From Desulfarculaceae bacterium (GTDB lineage Bacteria; Desulfobacterota; Desulfarculia; Desulfarculales; Desulfarculaceae): a DNA stretch of 64,000 bases. Numbering within the stretch: position 1 is the stretch's first letter; every line of letters starts with the position of its first letter. The stretch covers positions 62,001-126,000 of the forward strand of contig JAHLKT010000008.1 of the NCBI GenBank assembly GCA_020444545.1, read 5' to 3'. Under the pieces are notes generated by a model that did no database searches, had not been told where the DNA came from, and saw only the letters and a program-made list of their open reading frames with translations. This document shows, one piece after another, positions 59,524 to 64,000 of this stretch. Both the position numbers and the translations under genes were made by a program.

Positions 59524-60543
59524 TCAGGCCTTGGGGGCCTGGTACACGCCGGTGGATTCCCGTATCACCAAAGAGGACGGAATGACCACATGCTTCTGCT
59601 GACAGTGGCCTTGCTCAATTAATTCAATGAGATTGACCGCTGCGGCCCGGCCGACCCCCACCACGGGCACCGTGATGGTGGTTAGGGGCGGGTCGGTGAG
59701 CTCCAAAAGGTCCGAGCAGCCGATGGCCATCACCGAGATGTCCTGGGGTATCTTGAGCCCCCGGCTGTGGATCTGGTGCAAGGCTCCGGGGGTGACCGCG
59801 TCGTTGATGCAGATCACCGCGCTGGGCGGCTGGTCCATGTCCAACAGATCGCCCATGAGCCGGAAGCCGTCCGTCTTGGAGAAGTCGCTCTCCTTGACAT
59901 ATTTTTCGTTTAATTCCAAGTTGTTGTCCGCGAAGGCCCGCTTGTAGGCCTCCAGGCGCTCGATGGAGTACTTGGAATTCATGAAGCCCAGGATAAAGGC
60001 GATGCGCCGGTGGCCCAGGCCGATCAGGTAGTTCACCCCCCGGTAGACGTCCTTCAAGTTCTCCGAGCTGACGCTGGAGATGTCTTGCTCCATGCCCGCC
60101 GGGAAGCCGGGCACCACCACTGCGGGGATCTTCTGCTCGATGAGGTAGGGAATGTGCTCGTCGTCGATGCGGTTGGCCACCACCACTATGCCGTCCACCA
60201 GGCGGCGGTGATAGAGGTTGGCGTAGTTGTCCTGGGGGTTGATGTTGAGCATCAGGTGGTAGCCCCCTTGGTTGGCCACCGAGCTCAGCCCAAGCAATAT
60301 ATCGGAATAATAGGGATTCTGGAACGCAAACTCGCTGGCGCGCAGGATGACGACCCCGATGACCCCGATGCGGTTCTGGACCAGGGCCTTGGCCATGGAG
60401 TGGGGGTGGTAGTTCAGCTCGCGGGCCAGCTTGAGGATCTTCTCGCGGGCCTCGGGGTTAACCCCGGGCTGACCGTTGAGCGCCCGCGACACCGAGGAAA
60501 AGGAAACCCCGGCGCGTTTGGCGATTTGCTTGATAGTGGCCAT
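59524..60543 (-). CDS. LacI/GalR-family transcriptional regulator
   Basis: A 339-residue repressor: HTH at 1-50 (MATIKQIAKRAGVSFSSVSR, then hinge helix region SMAKALVQNRIGVIGVV) and a periplasmic-binding-protein-like ligand domain (60-335). Identical palindromes upstream of itself (60588) and of the next gene (59449) indicate autoregulation and control of the operon. The ligand is unknown. LacI-family members usually sense sugars, so control of an acyl-CoA pathway is notable. Confidence 0.92.
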   Translation of the reverse strand: MATIKQIAKRAGVSFSSVSRALNGQPGVNPEAREKILKLARELNYHPHSMAKALVQNRIGVIGVVILRASEFAFQNPYYSDILLGLSSVANQGGYHLMLNINPQDNYANLYHRRLVDGIVVVANRIDDEHIPYLIEQKIPAVVVPGFPAGMEQDISSVSSENLKDVYRGVNYLIGLGHRRIAFILGFMNSKYSIERLEAYKRAFADNNLELNEKYVKESDFSKTDGFRLMGDLLDMDQPPSAVICINDAVTPGALHQIHSRGLKIPQDISVMAIGCSDLLELTDPPLTTITVPVVGVGRAAAVNLIELIEQGHCQQKHVVIPSSLVIRESTGVYQAPKA

Positions 60544-60587
60544 GCCGCGAAAAACAACACCTTTTCATAGGGTCATTCACGTGTATC

Positions 60588-60599
60588 GCAAACGTTTGC
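60588..60599. promoter_or_regulatory. LacI-family operator, site 2
   Basis: Perfect palindrome GCAAACGTTTGC, 45 bp upstream of the regulator's ATG (minus strand). It also lies 85 bp upstream of the + strand HesB-like gene. Confidence 0.8.
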
Positions 60600-60683
60600 A
60601 ACAAGTCAACCCCTAATGTGGCGGCCTGGTGATTTGTGAGGCGGCTTCATTTTCAGGAGAGCGCCTGACGGCGGGAGCATCGG

Positions 60684-61049
60684 ATGGTACAATTGAACAA
60701 GTGGTTTTCCCAGGCGCAACCTGATGTGCGAGTAGAGGCCCCAGTGCAGATACACATAAGCCCCGAAGCCCGCGACTGGCTGACCGCCCACGGCGGCCAG
60801 CTCACCATCGACCCCCCCGCCTCGGGCGGCGGCTGAGCCCCGGCCACCGGGGCGCGGTTCGCGCCCACGCCTCCCCGAGCCGGCACCGAAGGCCTCTACG
60901 GCCGTCACCGCATCGACGGGGTGGAATTGTTCGTCCACCGCAACCTGATGCTCACCGCTCCCCGGCTCACCGTGAGCATGGGCGGCATCTGGCGCTGGCG
61001 CTGGCTGAAGGTGGACGGAGTGGCCCCCCTGGCCGCCTGCGCCATGTAG
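60684..61049 (+). CDS. HesB-like (CC/Se motif type) selenoprotein, in-frame TGA read as Sec
   Basis: One frame runs from ATG 60684 (GGGAG upstream) to TAG 61047, interrupted only by a TGA at 60834-60836. Similarity to the HesB-related (seleno)protein family continues on both sides: VQIHISPEARDWLTAHGGQL before it and YGRHRIDGVELFVHRNL after it. Family members place Cys or Sec at this spot. A SECIS-like hairpin follows the TGA. Reading through gives 121 residues with Sec at 51. A GTG at 60744 would give a more family-like length of 101. The alternative is a gene with a nonsense mutation. Confidence 0.6.
60837..60866 (+). promoter_or_regulatory. Candidate bacterial SECIS hairpin
   Basis: Directly after the TGA, GGGCGC (60850-60855) pairs with GCGCCC (60861-60866) around the loop GGTTC, whose first base lies 20 nt after the TGA. 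Bacterial SECIS elements need an apical loop with a G at its start at about this distance. A competing stem GCCCCGG/CCGGGGC occupies 60837-60853. Confidence 0.5.
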
Positions 61050-61065
61050 GCCCCGAAGGCCCGCC

Positions 61066-62337
61066 CTACTTTTTCTCGGGGATAAGCTTGCTGTCGGGAA
61101 TGAACAGGTAGGCCGCTCCGGCCGCGCCCAGGGCCACGGCCATGAAGCCCCACACCGGCCAGTAGCCCGCCACCCCCTGCATGGTGGTGGGCTCGCCTTC
61201 CACCAAAAATCCGGCCATCTGCATCACCCCCGCCGCGCCCAGCATGGTGTAGAGGTTGATGCCGGTGAGCGCCCGCGCCGCCAGGTGGTCGGGCAGAAGC
61301 TCCTTGATGTGGGGGTACATGATCTGCCCCGCCGAGGTGGCCACGCCCATCCCCAGGAACAAAAGGTCCACCAGCCACCAGGGCGCGCCGTACATCAGAC
61401 CCAGGGTCAGGGTGAGCAGCGCCGAGGCGAACAGGGAAGGCGCGATCACCCACTTGCGCGAGGCCACCACCGAGTCGCTGATGCGGCCCAACAAGGGCAG
61501 TCCCACCATGTAGCCGATGGTGATGAACAACAGGGCGTTGCCCGCCTCCACCGGGGTCATCTTCAGGCCGTAGATGAGATAAGGCCCGGCCCAGAGGCCT
61601 TGCAGGGTGAGGATGCAGCCGTAGCGGAAGAAGGTGGCGAAGCTGATGACCCAGTAGAAGGGCCGCTTGAGCAGGCCGCCCCAGCCCTGGAAAGGGTTCC
61701 GGCTCTGGGGGGCCGCCGGGCGCTCCGCTCCGGGCGGGTAGTCGCGCACCACCAGCCACAGGCAGAAGCCTTGCAGGGCGTTGAGCGCCGCCACGACGAC
61801 AAAGGAGCCGCGCCAGCCCACCGCCTGGGACAACAGCACCAGGGGCGTGGCGGCCAACAGCTGCCCGGCCATGCCCGCTCCCACGATCACCCCGGTGATG
61901 GTGGCGAAGCGGTTGGCCGGGAACCAGGAGCCCACCAGCACCATGGTGCCGATCATGTTGCAGCTCACCCCCGCGCCCATGAGCACCCGGGCCAGGGTAA
62001 GGCTGGCGATGCCCCCGGCAAAGGCGAAGACCAGGGAGCCGGCCACCGCCGAGGCGGCCAGCACGGTCATCACCCGGCGCGAGCCCCAGCGGTCCAGCAC
62101 CATGCCCAAGGGTATCTGGGCCACGGCGAAGGCATAAAAAAAGGCGGCCGAGGCGTCACTGAGCTGGCTGAGGCTGATGTCCAGGTCGCGGGTCAGCTCC
62201 GGCGAGATGACCGTGACCGAGACGCGCAAGAAGGTGGAGAAAAGGAAGCCCCATAGGCACACCACCAGAATGGCCCAGGATCGGCGGTGGTGCCGGGGCG
62301 TACCCGGCGATCGAGTCGTGGTGGCGGCGGGCTCCAT
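61066..62337 (-). CDS. MFS transporter
   Basis: A 423-residue carrier with about 12 helices. The loop 2-3 motif is GMVLDRWGSRRVM near 77 and the second-half counterpart is LLGRISDSVVASRKW near 285. It resembles the phthalate/glucarate or D-galactonate type anion:cation symporter group, but the substrate is not defined. It is convergent with the HesB-like gene, 16 bp apart. Confidence 0.83.
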   Translation of the reverse strand: MEPAATTTRSPGTPRHHRRSWAILVVCLWGFLFSTFLRVSVTVISPELTRDLDISLSQLSDASAAFFYAFAVAQIPLGMVLDRWGSRRVMTVLAASAVAGSLVFAFAGGIASLTLARVLMGAGVSCNMIGTMVLVGSWFPANRFATITGVIVGAGMAGQLLAATPLVLLSQAVGWRGSFVVVAALNALQGFCLWLVVRDYPPGAERPAAPQSRNPFQGWGGLLKRPFYWVISFATFFRYGCILTLQGLWAGPYLIYGLKMTPVEAGNALLFITIGYMVGLPLLGRISDSVVASRKWVIAPSLFASALLTLTLGLMYGAPWWLVDLLFLGMGVATSAGQIMYPHIKELLPDHLAARALTGINLYTMLGAAGVMQMAGFLVEGEPTTMQGVAGYWPVWGFMAVALGAAGAAYLFIPDSKLIPEKK

Positions 62338-62371
62338 TGTTTAGAGATTCTACCCGCCCTCGCCCCGGCAA

Positions 62372-62548
62372 TCACCCCTTTTGATGCGGCCTAGGCGCAA
62401 TCGGCGCGGCGGAGAGCTCGCCGGGTTCCCAGTCGCCCACCGTGCCCCAAAACTCGCCCCCGCAGCCCGCCGTGAGCAGCGCAGCCAGGAGCAGCGCGGC
62501 CAGCCCCAGACGAAGCAGGGTACGCTTTTGCTTGCCAGGAGGGGTCAC
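62372..62548 (-). CDS. Small lipoprotein
   Basis: A 58-residue protein from GTG 62548 with GGGAGG upstream. Positively charged start (TPPGKQKRT), hydrophobic stretch and lipobox LLTAGC near residue 27, leaving about 32 mature residues. No family. It is divergent from another tiny lipoprotein gene. Confidence 0.6.
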   Translation of the reverse strand: MTPPGKQKRTLLRLGLAALLLAALLTAGCGGEFWGTVGDWEPGELSAAPIAPRPHQKG

Positions 62549-62594
62549 TTTCCTATAACCTCCCGTAAGTTTTAGCACTTGCCTGGAGAGGCCC

Positions 62595-62822
62595 ATGACC
62601 GTGCCCCGTTTTCGCAAGTTTTCCCTGGCCTGGCTGCTGCTGGCTTGCCTGTTTTTGGCCCCGGCCTGCAGCGGCGGGGGCGGCGGCGCGGGCGATGCGG
62701 TCAACGACGCGGTGAACGAGACCGCCCAGGACGCGGTGGACATCGTGGACCGCCAGGTGAACACCGTGGCCGATCAAAACATCGATGACATCACCAACAA
62801 CGTCAAGGACGCCGTGAATTAG
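62595..62822 (+). CDS. Small lipoprotein
   Basis: A 75-residue protein with GGAGAG before the ATG, signal MTVPRFRKFSLAWLLLACLF and lipobox-like LAPAC near residue 25. After a Gly run the mature tail is Asp/Val/Asn-rich and helical (DAVNDAVNETAQDAVDIVD). Family unknown; it could be a Lpp-like periplasmic helix. Confidence 0.62.
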   Translation: MTVPRFRKFSLAWLLLACLFLAPACSGGGGGAGDAVNDAVNETAQDAVDIVDRQVNTVADQNIDDITNNVKDAVN

Positions 62823-62826
62823 CCTT

Positions 62827-64000
62827 TTACTTGGCCTTGCCCTTGGCCTGCGGCCCGGCGATCAACAGCGTCTGGTGGGCCGGGTTCAGGTACTTGTCCA
62901 CCGCCGCCTTCACCTGCGCGGCGCTAACCGCCTTCACCTTGGCCGGCACCTGGGTGTAGAAGAGCCAGCCCAGGCCGTTCAGCTCGCCCCCGGCCATGGC
63001 CATGGCCTGAGCGGCGTAGCTTTGCAGGCCGATGGCGTTCTGGCCCAGGTAGTAGGCCTTGGCCCGCTCCATCTCCTTGGGGCTGGGCGCGGCGGAGCGC
63101 ATGGCGCTGATGTGCTCGCCCAGGCCCCCCAGCGCGGCGGGCTCCTTGCCCGGCCCCACGCCCATGTAGAAGCCGAACACGCCGCCGCCCAGGGCGGGGC
63201 TGTAGAAGGGCTGCACCGAGTAGGCCAGGGAGCGCTTGTCGCGTAGGTCGCTGAAGAGCCGCCCGCCCATGCCGCCCATCACCGCGTCGGCCAGCTCCAG
63301 GGGCCAGCGCTTGCCCGAGCCCACCCCGGGCGCGGCGAAACCAATGAGTATCTGGCTCTGGCGGGCCTGCGGCTCGTCGATCAGCTCCTGGCGCGGCTTG
63401 GCCGGGGGCGCCACCGGCGGCACGCTGATCTTGGCCGCCTGGCCGCTCAGCTTGCCCATGAGGCGGGTCACCTCGGCCTTTACCTGCTTGGGGTCCACGT
63501 CGCCCACCACCGAGAGCACGCAGCCGCCCGGCCCCTTGAGACGGGCCATGGCCCCTTGCAGGGCGGCGCGGTCCAGCTTGGCCAGGCTCTCGGGCGTGCC
63601 CAGGGGGTCGTGGCCGTAGGGATGGCCGCCGTAGACCAGGGCGCGGAAGCGCTTGAAGGCCCGCGCGATGGGCGAGTTCATCTGAGCCCGGAGGGCGGCC
63701 AGCTGCTCGGCCTTGGCCTTGGCCACCTGGGCGGCCGGGAAGTCGGCCTTGGTCCACACCTGGGTCATCAGCTCCAGGCCGCGCTTCCAGTCGCGGGCCA
63801 GGAAGCTGCCGGAAAGCCCCGAGCTGCTCTTGCCCGAGAAGCCGCTGAGGCCGGCGGCCATGTCCTCCAGCTCGCGGGTGAGCGCCTCGTAGCTCAGCTC
63901 GCCCGCCCCCCGGGTGACCGAGCGCGACCACAGGGAGTAGAGCCCGGCCTGGCCGGGGCCCTCGGCCGCCTGGCCGCCCGGCGCGGCCAGAAGATAGGCC
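62827..64000 (-). CDS. M16 family metallopeptidase-like protein, C-terminal part (runs off the window)
   Basis: The frame is open from 64000 to the stop at 62827, about 390 residues. It has the two-half M16 fold of the non-catalytic or C-terminal unit: GLYSLWSRSVTRGAGELSYE at the start, YGGHPYGHDPLGTPESL in the middle and the Arg/Tyr motif DLRDKRSLAYSVQPFYSPAL near the end. The zinc motif HXXEH is not in the visible part, so it lies upstream or in a partner. Such proteins act in the periplasm or cytosol on peptides. Confidence 0.85.
   Translation of the reverse strand, partial: AYLLAAPGGQAAEGPGQAGLYSLWSRSVTRGAGELSYEALTRELEDMAAGLSGFSGKSSSGLSGSFLARDWKRGLELMTQVWTKADFPAAQVAKAKAEQLAALRAQMNSPIARAFKRFRALVYGGHPYGHDPLGTPESLAKLDRAALQGAMARLKGPGGCVLSVVGDVDPKQVKAEVTRLMGKLSGQAAKISVPPVAPPAKPRQELIDEPQARQSQILIGFAAPGVGSGKRWPLELADAVMGGMGGRLFSDLRDKRSLAYSVQPFYSPALGGGVFGFYMGVGPGKEPAALGGLGEHISAMRSAAPSPKEMERAKAYYLGQNAIGLQSYAAQAMAMAGGELNGLGWLFYTQVPAKVKAVSAAQVKAAVDKYLNPAHQTLLIAGPQAKGKAK

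Noticed and set aside
1-64000. CRISPR arrays, rRNA genes and insertion sequences
   Set aside because: No regularly spaced repeats, no rRNA stretches and no transposase frames were seen on either strand.

Overview
The window reads as chromosomal DNA of a GC-rich, Gram-negative, free-living Desulfobacterota/Deltaproteobacteria-type organism (a Desulfarculus-like lineage would fit). The signs are lpxC and a C-terminal-Phe outer-membrane barrel, an NtrY/NtrX pair with a near-consensus sigma-54 promoter, a PEP-CTERM protein, a tripartite tricarboxylate transporter, a B12-dependent acyl-CoA mutase, a pyruvoyl arginine decarboxylase/SpeY polyamine route and a probable selenoprotein. The taxonomic call is inference; there is no rRNA in the window. 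GC is high nearly throughout. The AT-richer patches at 1-250, about 21.7-23.3 kb and 32.6-33.5 kb look acquired.

Layout. 0-6.2 kb: 5' part of a KAP-type NTPase, a Kef-type antiporter, a higBA toxin-antitoxin pair with its operator, a PAS-LuxR regulator, an outer-membrane barrel and a B12-binding-type radical SAM protein. 6.2-6.8 kb: a repeat-rich gap. 6.8-13.1 kb: a TPR/SPOR lipoprotein, plsC-fabH, three small secreted proteins (the first apparently frameshifted) and a TSUP exporter. 13.1-16.6 kb: a divergent polyamine cluster (pdaD | speB-speY) leading from arginine to homospermidine. 16.6-20.4 kb: a metallophosphoesterase-DUF6765 pair and a MerR-mobA pair. 20.5-23.5 kb: lpxC behind a sigma-54 promoter, then an islet with a MuF/phospholipase-A2-like toxin remnant and an overlapping lipoprotein, bounded by near-identical inverted terminator hairpins. 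23.5-29.6 kb: two GFA-family zinc proteins, ntrY-ntrX and a PEP-CTERM protein. 29.7-33.8 kb: an MFS carrier, tRNA-Pro, rph-rdgB, tRNA-Leu and an AT-rich DUF2971 gene. 34-39.3 kb: a NarL-type two-component system, a cysteine-cluster protein, DUF1289, and a cobalamin riboswitch that directly precedes a tandemly duplicated two-gene cassette of unknown function. 39.4-45.3 kb: a YiiX-like protein, an HD-GYP protein, a histidine kinase and a copper-oxidase cluster.

45.4-60.6 kb is one long minus-strand block of 13 collinear genes that looks like a catabolic operon: a hydroxyacyl-CoA dehydrogenase, TTT transporter (TctC and a TctA-TctB fusion), SDR, two-subunit B12 mutase plus epimerase, acyl-CoA ligase, SCP2-type thiolase with its DUF35 partner, quinone oxidoreductase, 2-hydroxyacid dehydrogenase and an M20 amidohydrolase. 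A LacI-family regulator sits upstream, and identical 12-bp palindromes lie before both the regulator and the first operon gene. The last 3.5 kb holds a HesB-like gene with an in-frame TGA and a SECIS-like hairpin, an MFS carrier, two tiny divergent lipoproteins and the C-terminal part of an M16 peptidase.

The most promising undescribed items are the riboswitch-controlled duplicated cassette (37.4-38.96 kb), the HesB-like selenoprotein (60.68-61.05 kb), the MuF/PLA2 toxin-lipoprotein islet (21.5-23.5 kb) and the LacI-controlled mutase operon.
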